The notes under the pieces: generated by a model
Database searches by the model: none
Seen by the model: the letters and a program-made list of their open reading frames with translations, nothing else
What the model was told of the DNA's origin: nothing
Shown: positions 26,351-34,965 of the stretch, in pieces
How the letters are laid out: each line of letters begins with the position of its first letter
Numbering within the stretch: position 1 is the stretch's first letter
Source: Chitinimonas koreensis
GTDB taxonomy: Bacteria; Pseudomonadota; Gammaproteobacteria; Burkholderiales; Chitinimonadaceae
Direction: 5' to 3'
Assembly (NCBI RefSeq): GCF_014353015.1
Contig: NZ_CP060704.1
Coordinates: 2,877,001 to 2,941,000 of the forward strand
DNA: 64,000 nt
Translations under genes and position numbers: made by a program

Positions 26351-26907
26351 ACCGGGGTCCCTTCGATTTCTTCTTCGAGGCCTTCGACGTGGCCGTGGTC
26401 GTGATGCGGCAATTCGCCGGTGCGCAGGTAGTTCCAGCCGACCTGCAGGAAGCGGAAGCACATCAGGTAGGAGCCGGCCGGCACCGCCAGGTAGACGATC
26501 CACATCGGGATCTCGAGGTCGGCCGAGGTCTGGTCGGTGTGGGCGATCTCCCACACGAAGGTGGCGCCGAGCGTGCCGACGATGCCGGTGAACAAGGCGC
26601 CGGCGCCGAGCGCGATCAGCACGAACAGCTTGCGGTGCTTCTCCTCCAGCCGGTTGACCAGCACGTCGACGCCGACGTGGATGCCGGTGCGCACGCCGTA
26701 GGCGGCGCCGAACTTGGCCATCCAGACGAACAGGTAGATGCACAGCTCCTGCGCCCAGCTCAGGTTCTGCCGCAGCAGCCAGTCCTGCACGCCGGGGATG
26801 GCGTAGCCCGAGGCGTAGCGGTGCAGCACCGCCACGAAGATGACGAGGGTGGCCACTGCCATCAGCGTGGCGATGAACCACTCCTCGAGGTGATCGAAGA
26901 ATTTCAT
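26347..26907 (-). CDS. dctQ: TRAP transporter small permease subunit DctQ
   Basis: 186-residue four-helix membrane protein partnering DctM. It opens MKFFDHLEEWFIATLMAVAT and contains LSWAQELCIYLFVWMAKFGAA and YGVRTGIHVGVDVLV, the DctQ hallmark. The C-terminal tail is His/Glu rich (PHHDHGHVEGLEEEIEG). Lies between dctP and dctM with a 4-base overlap to dctM. Confidence 0.94.
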   Translation of the reverse strand: MKFFDHLEEWFIATLMAVATLVIFVAVLHRYASGYAIPGVQDWLLRQNLSWAQELCIYLFVWMAKFGAAYGVRTGIHVGVDVLVNRLEEKHRKLFVLIALGAGALFTGIVGTLGATFVWEIAHTDQTSADLEIPMWIVYLAVPAGSYLMCFRFLQVGWNYLRTGELPHHDHGHVEGLEEEIEGTPV

Positions 26908-27008
26908 GTTGTCTGTCTCCCTGGAAAGGCGCGCCGGCTCATCGCGGCGGCGGGCCGCGAAGGATGGCCGCGGCGGCCGGGTTCCCGGCCCGGCCGCCAC
27001 GCGCCCAC

Positions 27009-27045
27009 GCCCGGGCGGCCCGCCTTAGCGGCCGGCCGCCCGGGC
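27009..27045 (-). other. GC-rich stem-loop between dctP and dctQ
   Basis: GCCCGGGCGGCC (27009-27020) pairs perfectly with GGCCGCCCGGGC (27034-27045). It falls in the 147-base dctP-dctQ gap and has no T run on the minus strand. Such stems often stabilise the upstream binding-protein message so that DctP is made in excess. Confidence 0.65.
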
Positions 27046-27054
27046 GGGTCCTGC

Positions 27055-28073
27055 TCAGTTGGCCGGATTGAAGCCGGTTTCCTTGTAGATCGACTGGATC
27101 AGGTCGTTGCCGATCCGGTCGGCCATCTGCGCATGCACCGGCACCAGCGCCTTCTTCAGCGCCGCGCGCTCGGCCGGGCTCAGGGTGACGATCTGGGTCT
27201 TGCCCGATTTCTTCACGTTCTCGATGTCGCCCTCGTTCTCGCTCTTGGCGATCCGGTTGGCGAACTGAGTGGCCTCCTTCAGCGAGAACTCCAGCTGCTG
27301 GCGCAGATCGGGCGGCAGGCCGTCCCAGAAGCGCTTGTTGACGATCACGGCGTAGCCCAGGTAGCCGTGGTCCGACAGCGTCAGGTACTTCTGCACCTCG
27401 TGCATCTTCTGGGTGTAGAAGTTCGACGGCGGGTTCTCGGCGCCGTCCACCACGCCGGTCTGCAGGCCCTGGTAGACCTCGGAGAAGGCCATCTGCTGCG
27501 GCAGCGAGCCGAGCGCGCGCATCTGCGCGTCGAGCACCTTGGACGACTGGATGCGCATCTTCAGGCCGCGGAAATCGGCCGGCGTCTTCAAGGGCTTGTT
27601 GGCGCTGAACTGCTTGAAGCCGTTGTCCCAGTATGCGAGGCCGAGGATGCCCTTGCTGTCGAGCTTCTTGAGCAGCGCGGCGCCGATCGGGCCCTGGGTG
27701 ACCTTATGCAGCTCGTCGTAGTTGTCGAAGATGAAGGGCAGGTCGAACACCTCGAACTCCTTCACCCCGAGCGGGCCGAACTTAGCCAGCGACGGCGCCA
27801 GCATCTGCACCGCGCCGAGCTGCAGCGCCTCCAGCTCTTCCTTGTCCTTGTAGAGCTGGCTGTTCGGATAGACCTCGATCTTGACCAGGCCCTTGGTGCG
27901 CTCCTCGGCCAGCTTCTTGAAGAACATCGCGGCCTTGCCCTTGGGCGTGTCGTTGGCCACCACGTGGCTGAACTTGATGACGATGGGGTCGGCAGGGGTG
28001 GGGCGGCGGCGAGGGCAGCGGTGGCGGACAGCGCGAGCGCCAGCGCGGCGCCAAGCAGGGAGCGGCGTTGCAT
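27055..28073 (-). pseudogene. dctP: TRAP transporter substrate-binding protein DctP (frameshifted in signal peptide)
   Basis: Periplasmic C4-dicarboxylate-type binding protein. Start MQRRSLLGAALALALSATAALA encodes the signal peptide. The mature part has IVIKFSHVVANDTPKGKAA, the conserved carboxylate-binding arginine region LKMRIQSSKVLDAQM, and VVDGAENPPSNFYTQ. A single base is lost at about 28000-28003, in the C-run just after the signal peptide: ALAAAP is in one frame and PADPIVIKFSH in another. Adding one base gives about 339 residues, the family norm. First gene of dctPQM, divergent from dctS. Likely a sequencing deletion. C4-dicarboxylates are the expected ligand, given the DctS/R neighbours. 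Confidence 0.92.
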
Positions 28074-28266
28074 GGGGGATGTCTCCTGGATGTTGTTGGG
28101 ACCAGCGCGATCGATCTTGTCCGGCCGGCCGGGCCGCCGCAATTGTGGTCGGACCCGATGGCGGGCCGCCGGCGCCGGGTGCCACCGGTATAGACCGCGG
28201 CCGGACGGGACGCAGTTGTGGCTGACCACGATGCCGCGCTCGTGGCCCTCGACTAGGATGCAGTCC

Positions 28267-30162
28267 ATGCATCCGCCTCCCCTCCCCGCCCTGTCGGCGC
28301 GCCAGCTGTGGCTGTGGCCGCGCGTCGCACTGGTCCTGTTCGCTGCCGCCGTGATCGGCCTGATGGCCTACCTGCGCCAGAGCGAGCGCGAAGAAGCGCG
28401 GCTGGTGCTGATCAGCGACGTGCTGTGGATCGAGCAGAACCTGCGCTTCCAGTTCGACCAGACCGAGGAGCGGCTGCGCGCGCTGCTCGACGCCGCCCGC
28501 AAGAACGAAGTCGACGAGGCCGGCTTCGCCGCGCGCGCCCGGCTGCTGGCCGAGACCAACCCGGCCATCGTCGGCGTCCGGCTCAGCGCCGGCGGCCGGC
28601 GCTGGCGCCACGGCGTCGACGCCGAGGCGGCCGCGCTCGACGGCGCGCTGCGCTTCGCCCGCGGCACCGGCCGGCCCGGCTACAGCGACGTGCTCGGCCC
28701 GGCCGGCTATACCGCGGTGGCGCTGGTGGACGGCGAGCGCGAGGCGGTGGCGCTGATCTCGCTGCCCAAGCTCTTGGCCCAGCAGGTGCCGTGGTGGTTC
28801 GCCACCAAGTACCGGCTGGCGGTGCTCGACGGCCAGGGCCGCGAGGTCGCCAGCAAGTCCGCCATCACCACCGAGCGCGAGGCGCTGAGCTACCAGCTCA
28901 CTTTCGACCCGCCCGGCCACGGCCTGGCCCTGCAGGTGACCGCCTACCGCGCGCCGACCGGCACGGTGCAGAAGGCGCTGGTGGCCGCCGTGCTGGTGCT
29001 GGCCGTGCTGGTGCTGCTGAGCGGCTGGCGGCTGCAGCGGCAGATCCGTGGCCGGCTCAGCGCCGAGGCCGCGCTGCGCGAGGAACACGCCTTCCGCACC
29101 GCGATGGGCAATTCGCTGGCGATCGGCATGCGCGCGCGCGACCTGGCCGGCCGCATCATCTACGTCAACCCGGCCTTCTGCCGCATGGTCGGCTTCGAGG
29201 CCGACGAGCTGATCGGCACGCTGCCGCCCTACCCCTACTGGAACCCGGCCGACCTCGACAGCCACCAGGCCCAGAACGAGGCGGTGCTGGCCGGCCGCGC
29301 GCCGCAGGACGGCTTCGAATCGACCATCCGCCACCGCGACGGCCGGCTGGTCGCCACCCGCGTCTACGCCACCCCGCTGATCGACGCCGGTGGCCGCCAG
29401 CGTGGCTGGCTCAGCTCGGTGGTCGACATCACTGCGCAGAAAGCGGCCGAGGCGCGCGAACGCGAGCAGGAAGAGAAACTGCGCCAGACCGGCCGGCTGA
29501 TCGCCATGGGCGAGATGGCCTCGACGCTGGCGCACGAGCTGAACCAGCCGCTGATGGCGATGAGCACCTACGCCAGCGCCGCCCGCAAGCTGGCCGGCCA
29601 GGACGAGCGCGAGCTGCTCGATTCGACCCTGGTCAAGATCGGCGGCCAGGCCCAGCGCGCCGCCGAGGTGGTGCGCCGGATCCGCGAGTTCGTGCGCAAG
29701 CGCGCGCCGCACCGCGAGCCGGGCACGCTCGACGCCATCGTGGCCGACGCGCTGGAGCTGATCGAACCCGACGCGCGCGCGCGCAGCGTGCGGCTGACGG
29801 TGGAGCTGGCGGCCGGCGAGGCCGAAATCGAGGCCGACCGGGTGCTGATCGGCCAGGTGGTGATCAACCTCCTGCGCAACGCCATCGACGCCTGCGCGCC
29901 GCTCGACGCCGAACGGCGCGAGGTGCGGCTGGCCAGCCGGGCCGACGCCGAGGCGGTGCACCTGACGGTCTGCGACCGCGGCCCCGGCATCGCGCCGGAG
30001 ATCGCCGAGCAGCTGTTCGAAGCCTTCTTCACCACCAAGCCGCTGGGCATGGGCATCGGCCTGTCGATCTGCCGTTCCATCGTCGAGCAGCACCATGGCA
30101 AACTCTGGTTCGAACCGGCGCCCGCCGGGGGTGCCTGCTTCCACGTGAGCCTGCCGCGATGA
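28267..30162 (+). CDS. dctS: Sensor histidine kinase, DctS/DctB-like
   Basis: 631-residue membrane histidine kinase. TM1 (about residues 15-35), a periplasmic sensor region with a conserved AETNPAIVGVRL segment, TM2 (KALVAAVLVLAVLVLLSGW, about residue 240), then a PAS domain (IIYVNPAFCRMVGFEADELIG) with PAC (WLSSVVDITAQK). The HisKA box is MASTLAHELNQPLMAM (His423), and the ATPase has N-box INLLRNAIDAC and G-boxes GPGI and GMGIGLSICRSI. Divergent from dctP across 193 bases and overlapping dctR by 4 bases, so it very probably senses dicarboxylate and controls the TRAP operon. Intact. Confidence 0.92.
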   Translation: MHPPPLPALSARQLWLWPRVALVLFAAAVIGLMAYLRQSEREEARLVLISDVLWIEQNLRFQFDQTEERLRALLDAARKNEVDEAGFAARARLLAETNPAIVGVRLSAGGRRWRHGVDAEAAALDGALRFARGTGRPGYSDVLGPAGYTAVALVDGEREAVALISLPKLLAQQVPWWFATKYRLAVLDGQGREVASKSAITTEREALSYQLTFDPPGHGLALQVTAYRAPTGTVQKALVAAVLVLAVLVLLSGWRLQRQIRGRLSAEAALREEHAFRTAMGNSLAIGMRARDLAGRIIYVNPAFCRMVGFEADELIGTLPPYPYWNPADLDSHQAQNEAVLAGRAPQDGFESTIRHRDGRLVATRVYATPLIDAGGRQRGWLSSVVDITAQKAAEAREREQEEKLRQTGRLIAMGEMASTLAHELNQPLMAMSTYASAARKLAGQDERELLDSTLVKIGGQAQRAAEVVRRIREFVRKRAPHREPGTLDAIVADALELIEPDARARSVRLTVELAAGEAEIEADRVLIGQVVINLLRNAIDACAPLDAERREVRLASRADAEAVHLTVCDRGPGIAPEIAEQLFEAFFTTKPLGMGIGLSICRSIVEQHHGKLWFEPAPAGGACFHVSLPR

Positions 30163-30761
30163 ATGCAACCAAGCCGGTCTACCTGGTCGACGACGACGCC
30201 GCCGTGCGCGATGCGCTCGGCCTCCTGCTGCTGTCGCACGGCTACACGGTGCGCGCCTTCGACAGCGGCGAGGCCTTCCTGGCCGCCATCGACGCGCGCA
30301 GCGAGGGCGTGGCGGTGCTGGACGTGCGGATGACCGGGCTCAGCGGGCTCGACGTGTTCGACCGGCTGCGCGCCGACGACAGCGAGCTGATCGTGCTGTT
30401 CCTGTCGGGCCACGGCGATATCCCGATGGCGGTGCAGGCGGTCAAGCAGGGTGCCTTCGACTTCCTCGAGAAGCCCTGCGGCGACCAGCAGCTGCTGGAC
30501 AAGATCGACGACGCGCTGGCGATCGCGCAGGCGCGCAGCCAGTCGCGCGGCGGCCAGCAGGCGGTGCAGTCGCGGCTGGCCACGCTGTCGCCGCGCGAGC
30601 GCGAGGTGATGCAGCTAGTGCTGGCCGGCAAGCTCAACAAGCAGGTCGCCGACGAGCTCAACATCGCCATCCGCACGGTCGAGGTGCACCGCGCCAACGT
30701 GTTCGCCAAGATGGGCGTGCGCTCGGCGCTGGATCTGGCGCAGTTGCTGGCGGGGCGCTAG
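30159..30761 (+). CDS. dctR: Response regulator DctR, FixJ/LuxR type
   Basis: 200-residue regulator. The receiver domain has acidic pocket VDDDAAVRD, phosphoacceptor Asp55 in VAVLDVRMTG, and the conserved LSGHGDIPMAVQAVKQGAFDFLEKP. The C-terminal LuxR-type helix-turn-helix is LSPREREVMQLVLAGKLNKQVADELNI..TVEVHRANVFAKM. ATG at 30159 overlaps the dctS stop (ATGA). FixJ-subfamily architecture is the same as Rhodobacter DctR, supporting control of dctPQM. Confidence 0.93.
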   Translation: MNATKPVYLVDDDAAVRDALGLLLLSHGYTVRAFDSGEAFLAAIDARSEGVAVLDVRMTGLSGLDVFDRLRADDSELIVLFLSGHGDIPMAVQAVKQGAFDFLEKPCGDQQLLDKIDDALAIAQARSQSRGGQQAVQSRLATLSPREREVMQLVLAGKLNKQVADELNIAIRTVEVHRANVFAKMGVRSALDLAQLLAGR

Positions 30762-30790
30762 CTCGGGCACGAATTCGCACTGGCCGTCGA

Positions 30791-30937
30791 AGCCCCTCTC
30801 CCTCGGTGAGAGGAGTCGGGGTGAGGGAGCGCCGGTTCAGCCGCCCGCTGACGGCACCAGGCCACGCATCCACGGTCAGCGATCACTCGACCGGCGTCCT
30901 TCACCCGGCCCTCCCCGGAGGGAGAGGGTTCAAGCCT
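30791..30937. repeat. Inverted pair of a GAGAGGG-type intergenic repeat
   Basis: GCCCCTCTCCCTCGGTGAGA continues into GTCGGGGTGAGGG (30792-30826). An inverted, slightly diverged copy follows (TTCACCCGGCCCTCC through GGAGGGAGAGGGTT, about 30900-30930). A related single copy is at 54784-54820. This pattern is a familiar dispersed intergenic repeat in GC-rich proteobacteria. It lies between convergent dctR and the kynureninase-like gene. Confidence 0.7.
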
Positions 30938-30957
30938 CGCTCATCCGGCCATTCACT

Positions 30958-32156
30958 TCACGCCAGCCGCGCCACCGCCTCCGCCGCCCGCACCATCTGC
31001 TCGTCGGTATTGAGCAGATCCGGGCACAGCCGCAGCCCCGCCGCACGCGCGTCGCCGTTCACGCCGGCCGCCTTGAGCCGCGCCGCCAGCCCCATCGGAT
31101 CGTCGTGCGGCACGGTCAGGAAGGCGCCGTAGTCCTCGCCCTCGCCGAAGCTGCTCACCCGCGCGCGCGCAGCGCCTCGGCCAGCGTGCGCTTCTGCTGC
31201 AGCGACCAGGCGCGCAGCCGCTCGACGCCGGCCGCGGCCACGAAGGCCAGGCCGGCTCGCGCCTGGTAGAAGCCGAGCGGGTTCATGGTCGACTCGAGCC
31301 AGCCGTCGCCGCCGGCGGCGAATTCGGGCGGCGTCGGCCGGCGGTAGGCGAACGGATCCTTCTTGGCGAACCAGCCGGTGTCGAGCGTGGTCAGCCCCTC
31401 GGCCAGCACCTCGGGCGAGACGTAGAGCCAGCACACGCCCGGGCCGCCGCGCAGGTACTTGTAGCTGCCGGCGATGGCGAAATCGACGCCGAGCGCGGCC
31501 AGGTCGAGCGGCAGCACGCCGTAGCCGTGGTAGACGTCGAGCAGCACCCGCGCCCCGGCGGCGTGCGCCGCCTCCACCAGCCGCGGCAATCCGGCCAGCA
31601 CCTGGCCCGAGGCGAAGAACACCTGCGACACCACCACCAGCTCGATGCCGTCGAGCCGCTCGATCAGGTCGTCGACGTGGAAGCGGCCGTCCTCGCGCGG
31701 CGCGGTCCATTCGACCACGGCGCGGCCGCGGTCGGCGTACTGCTTGAGGATATGGTCGAGCGAATCGAATTCGCCGAGCGTGGTCAGCACCCGCGGCGCG
31801 GTGACGAAGCTGTTGAGCACCGCGCGCAGGCCCTGGCCGGCGCTGGTCTTGGGCACGATGCAGTCGGCCCGCGGCGCGCCGGTCAGCCGCGCGGTGGCGG
31901 CGCGCCAGGCCTGCATCTCGTCCCACCACGGGTTCCAGGCGTCGTCCATGCGGGAGAACCAGGCGCCGGCGCCTTCGGCCAGGTCGTCGGCAGTCGCGTC
32001 GAGCGGGCGGCCGAGCGAATGGTTGGCGAGGTAGATCTCTTCGCCGTCGCGCGCCAGCACGCGCGAGAACAACGGGAAGACGTGGCGGGCAAGGCCGGCG
32101 GCGTCGAACGGGGATGGGCCGAGCGGCGCGAAGGCGGCCTGGATGGCACGGGTCAT
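30958..32156 (-). pseudogene. Kynureninase-like class V aminotransferase-fold PLP enzyme (frameshifted)
   Basis: Fold-type I PLP enzyme resembling kynureninase, which cleaves kynurenine to anthranilate and alanine. FAIAGSYKYLRGGPGVCWLY carries the PLP lysine; VLLDVYHGYGVLPLDL matches the kynureninase Asp/His region, and STMNPLGFYQARAGLAF resembles the small-domain part. The last 65 or so residues (SFGEGEDYGAFLTVPHDDPM onward) are in a different frame: one G is missing at about 31157-31160. Repaired length about 399 residues, close to kynureninase. Two genes from kynA, which supports tryptophan catabolism, but several kynureninase positions differ, so another PLP lyase is possible. Start MTRAIQAAF at 32156. 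Confidence 0.72.
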
Positions 32157-32308
32157 TGAGGGGCTCCGGTCGAGGATCAAGACCGCGGCGCGTCCCGGCG
32201 GTAACCGGGGCACGCCGCAAAGCGCCCATGCTATACGGACTGCGCGGCGCCGGGCAGCCGGACCGGGCCGGGTGGGAACGGCAGGCGACAGTGGCGGGCG
32301 GCGCCCGG

Positions 32309-33466
32309 CTACATCGAGAAGTCCATCTCGCGTTCGCGCCACTGGTGATGCTCGAGGCTGAAATCGCTGGCCTCGCGGCCCCAGATCGACTCCATCTCGA
32401 TCGGCACGCCGACGTCGGCGGTGCTCAGCGCGTCGACGATGCGGTACTGCGGCTCGCGCGTGTCGTACACCGTGGCGACCGCCAGCGGCATGCCCTCGAC
32501 GCCGAGCAGGCCGTGCACGCGCGGCGTGTCGACGCGGTCGGTATGGCCGCTGACCACCCCGACCACGCCGTTCTTCAACTGCACCAGCGTACCGATCGGG
32601 TAGACCCCGAGCGCCTTGATGAAATAAGCCGCCAGCATCGCGTCGAAATGGTGGCCACGCTCGATCAGCACGTCGCGCAGCACGATCTTGGTACTGTCGG
32701 CGCGCCGGTAGCCGCGCTCGCTGACGCGCGCGCAAAAGAGATCGGCCAGGCCCAGCAACTGCGCCGCCGGCGAGATGCGCGGCCCGCGCAGGTGCTGCGG
32801 GTAGCCGCTGCCGTCGATCGCCTCGTGGTGCTCGGCCACCGCGCGCAGCCAGATCTCGTCGTTGACGCCGAGCTTGACCAGCCGGTCCATGCCTTCGAGC
32901 GGATGGGCGTGCACGCGCGCCTGCTGCGACAGCGTCAGCGGCTCGGCCTGGCGGGCCAGCGTGTCGTGCAGCTCGATCATGCCGATGTTCATGGTCAGCG
33001 CGGCGGCCAGCACCGAACCGTGGTTGGGCGCGTTGTTGCCCATCGCGTGCAGCACGTTGACCGCCACGCAGGCGGCGTTGACGGCGTGGCGGATCGAATA
33101 GCGGCCGCCGCGGCGCAGCACCACGGTGGCCATCACCACGCCGGGATCGCGCGCGTAGGCAGCCTGGATCAGCGCGACGATCTCGGCCACCGCGGCCTTG
33201 AAGTCGGGGGCGAGCTCGGGCTGGCGCAGCAGCACCGCGAGCTGGTAACAGGCATGGAGGATGTTCTGGAGCGCGGAATCGGGCGGCTGGTGCCAGCTCA
33301 GCGTCGATTCGATGTAGATGCCCTTGTCGAGCAGGCGATCGAGCTGGGCCTCGGTCTGGATGCTGGCGCCTTCGGCCAGCAGCAGGATGCCCTTGTCGTT
33401 GTAGACGTTCCACGGCAGCGGCTGCCCCACCACCACGTCGCCCAGGCTGATGCGTCGACGGTTCAT
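32309..33466 (-). CDS. HD-GYP domain protein with degenerate metal site
   Basis: 385-residue protein with an N-terminal DUF3391-like segment (IYIESTLSWHQPP), an HD-GYP phosphodiesterase-type domain and a C-terminal GTLVQLKNGVVGVVSG module. HD-GYP proteins normally hydrolyse cyclic di-GMP with metals bound by an HD pair. Here the HD position reads LTMNIGM (Met159-Asn160 instead of His-Asp), while EHHEAIDGSGYP (GYP at 221-223) is conserved. Loss of both HD metal ligands suggests a c-di-GMP binding or scaffold role rather than catalysis. Start MNRRRISLG. It lies between the kynureninase-like gene and kynA on the same strand, with 348 bases to kynA. Confidence 0.85.
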   Translation of the reverse strand: MNRRRISLGDVVVGQPLPWNVYNDKGILLLAEGASIQTEAQLDRLLDKGIYIESTLSWHQPPDSALQNILHACYQLAVLLRQPELAPDFKAAVAEIVALIQAAYARDPGVVMATVVLRRGGRYSIRHAVNAACVAVNVLHAMGNNAPNHGSVLAAALTMNIGMIELHDTLARQAEPLTLSQQARVHAHPLEGMDRLVKLGVNDEIWLRAVAEHHEAIDGSGYPQHLRGPRISPAAQLLGLADLFCARVSERGYRRADSTKIVLRDVLIERGHHFDAMLAAYFIKALGVYPIGTLVQLKNGVVGVVSGHTDRVDTPRVHGLLGVEGMPLAVATVYDTREPQYRIVDALSTADVGVPIEMESIWGREASDFSLEHHQWREREMDFSM

Positions 33467-33814
33467 ACGACCTCTCCTCGAGACATGACGCCCGGCCGCG
33501 CTCCCGAACGGAGCCGGCCTCTTTCCCGCGCCGAATGCCGGAGATGTCGGGTCGGCGGCCTCGAACCGCTTCCCATTCCGGACGTGATTATTGTCGTTGC
33601 ATCTTAGGCGCCTTTCCGGGCCGCTACATTACCGAAAGATAATATTTCTTACGGACGGCACGCTCGGAAGAAGACCACTTGCATGCGCAAGGAGATCGCC
33701 GGACTCGAGGTGCCCTGCATCACCTGGCATAGCCTGAGCATGAACGACGAGCGCCCGGCTGAACCGGGCGCCCGTACCGTCGGCGGATCCATCGAGGGTC
33801 CGCCCGCGACGCAG
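33467..33814. other. Intergenic region between HD-GYP gene and kynA
   Basis: 348 bases. GCGCCCGG/CCGGGCGC (33751-33758 and 33764-33771) forms a hairpin shortly after the kynA stop and may terminate it, although no T run follows. An AT-rich stretch around 33625-33655 (GAAAGATAATATTTCTTACG) is the likely HD-GYP promoter. No gene was seen. Confidence 0.5.
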
Positions 33815-34657
33815 CTACAGGATGGAGCGCACCTGGAACAGCTCGGGGAAGAAGGTCAGCTCGAGCGCCCGCTTGAGGAAGGCCACGCCGCTCGATCCGC
33901 CGGTGCCCTGCTTGAAGCCGATGATCCGCTCGACCGTCTTCATGTGGCGGAAGCGCCAGAGCTGGAAGGCCTCCTCGACGTCGACCAGCTTCTCGGCCAT
34001 CTCGTAGGCGTCCCAATGCGCGCGCGGCGCCTGGTAGATGGTCTTCAGCACCGCCACCACGCCTTCGCTCGCCACGTAGGGCTGGCTGAAGTCGCGCTCG
34101 AGCCGGTCGGCCGGGATGGCGAAGCCGCGCCGCGCCAGATGGGCCAGGAATTCGTCCCACAGGCTCGGCGCCTCGAGGTCGGCGCGGATGCGCGCATACA
34201 GCGCCGGGTCGTAGCGGAACACCTCGGCCTGGCCCTTGTGCTTGTTGCCGAGCAGGAATTCGAGTGTGCGGTACTGGTGCGACTGGAAGCCCGAGGACTG
34301 GCCCAGCACCGGCCGGAATTCGGCGTATTCGGACGGCGTCATGGTCTCCAGCACCGCCCACATATTGAACAGCTGCTGCTGGATCAGCTTTACCCGCGCC
34401 AGGATCTTGAAGCACGGCTCGAGCTCGTCGCGGCGGACGAAGCCGATGGCGGCGCGCAGCTCGTGGATCAGCTGCTTGAGCCACAGCTCGGACACCTGGT
34501 GCTGGATGATGAACAGCGTCTCGTCGTGCTGCGGCGGATCGGACAGCGGCTGCTGGGTGGCCAGCAGGCGGTCGAGCTGCAGATAGCCGCCGTAGCTGAG
34601 CCGGTCGGAAAAGTCGGTCTGGATGCCGGCTTCGAGGTCGCGCTGATTTGCTTGCAT
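33815..34657 (-). CDS. kynA: Tryptophan 2,3-dioxygenase
   Basis: Heme enzyme opening the indole ring of L-tryptophan to N-formylkynurenine, first step of the kynurenine pathway. 280 residues, as in bacterial TDOs. Signatures: LSYGGYLQLDRLLATQQPLS, DETLFIIQHQVSELWLKQLIHEL (substrate pocket and distal His), SGFQSHQYRTLEFLLGNK, and WRFRHMKTVERIIGFKQGTGGSSG, which contains the proximal heme histidine and the GTGGSSG substrate loop. Start MQANQRDLEAG at 34657. Upstream lies an AT-rich region with a palindrome shared with divergent katA. Its likely partner enzyme is the kynureninase-like protein two genes downstream; no formamidase gene is in view. Confidence 0.96.
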   Translation of the reverse strand: MQANQRDLEAGIQTDFSDRLSYGGYLQLDRLLATQQPLSDPPQHDETLFIIQHQVSELWLKQLIHELRAAIGFVRRDELEPCFKILARVKLIQQQLFNMWAVLETMTPSEYAEFRPVLGQSSGFQSHQYRTLEFLLGNKHKGQAEVFRYDPALYARIRADLEAPSLWDEFLAHLARRGFAIPADRLERDFSQPYVASEGVVAVLKTIYQAPRAHWDAYEMAEKLVDVEEAFQLWRFRHMKTVERIIGFKQGTGGSSGVAFLKRALELTFFPELFQVRSIL

Positions 34658-34787
34658 GGGTGTCTCCGGTAGCGAGGGCGCGATGATGCGCCCGCCCGGA
34701 TGGCGACTCAAGCTGCGCTGCGGCACGGCGTGCGAGATGCGAGGTGCGGCGGACCGGTTTGCCATCATAGGCCTTGGCTATTTATTT

Positions 34788-34803
34788 ATTGAATACATTC
34801 AAT
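34788..34803. promoter_or_regulatory. Palindrome in the kynA / katA divergent region
   Basis: ATTGAAT-AC-ATTCAAT is a perfect 7-base inverted repeat inside an AT-rich island (34778-34835), flanked by GGCTAT (34776) and ATAGCC (34815). It is a candidate operator for the divergent kynA and catalase promoters. Confidence 0.5.
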
Positions 34804-34868
34804 TTCAATAATTCATAGCCATTACCAATAATGATCTCAGTTCCGATCGCCCCCCGAGGAGAGAAACC

Positions 34869-34934
34869 ATGACCGCTCACACGCTTTCCGGCCTGCTATA
34901 CGAACTCTTGGCCGACTACGGCCGCAGCCGCTGA
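34869..34934 (+). CDS. Putative 21-residue leader peptide upstream of katA
   Basis: ATG at 34869 is preceded by AGGAGAG at good spacing and opens MTAHTLSGLLYELLADYG, ending RSR and TGA at 34932-34934, 31 bases before the katA ATG. It is predicted amphipathic, with no transmembrane segment. The strong ribosome binding site and its position in the katA leader suggest a translated small protein or leader peptide; no homologue is recognised. Confidence 0.45.
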   Translation: MTAHTLSGLLYELLADYGRSR

Positions 34935-34965
34935 TCCCCGTCCCGACCGCTCCAGGAGACCGCAC

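Noticed and set aside
33683..34672. A plus-strand frame opposite kynA
   Set aside because: Antisense shadow; kynA on the minus strand has the full tryptophan dioxygenase signature.
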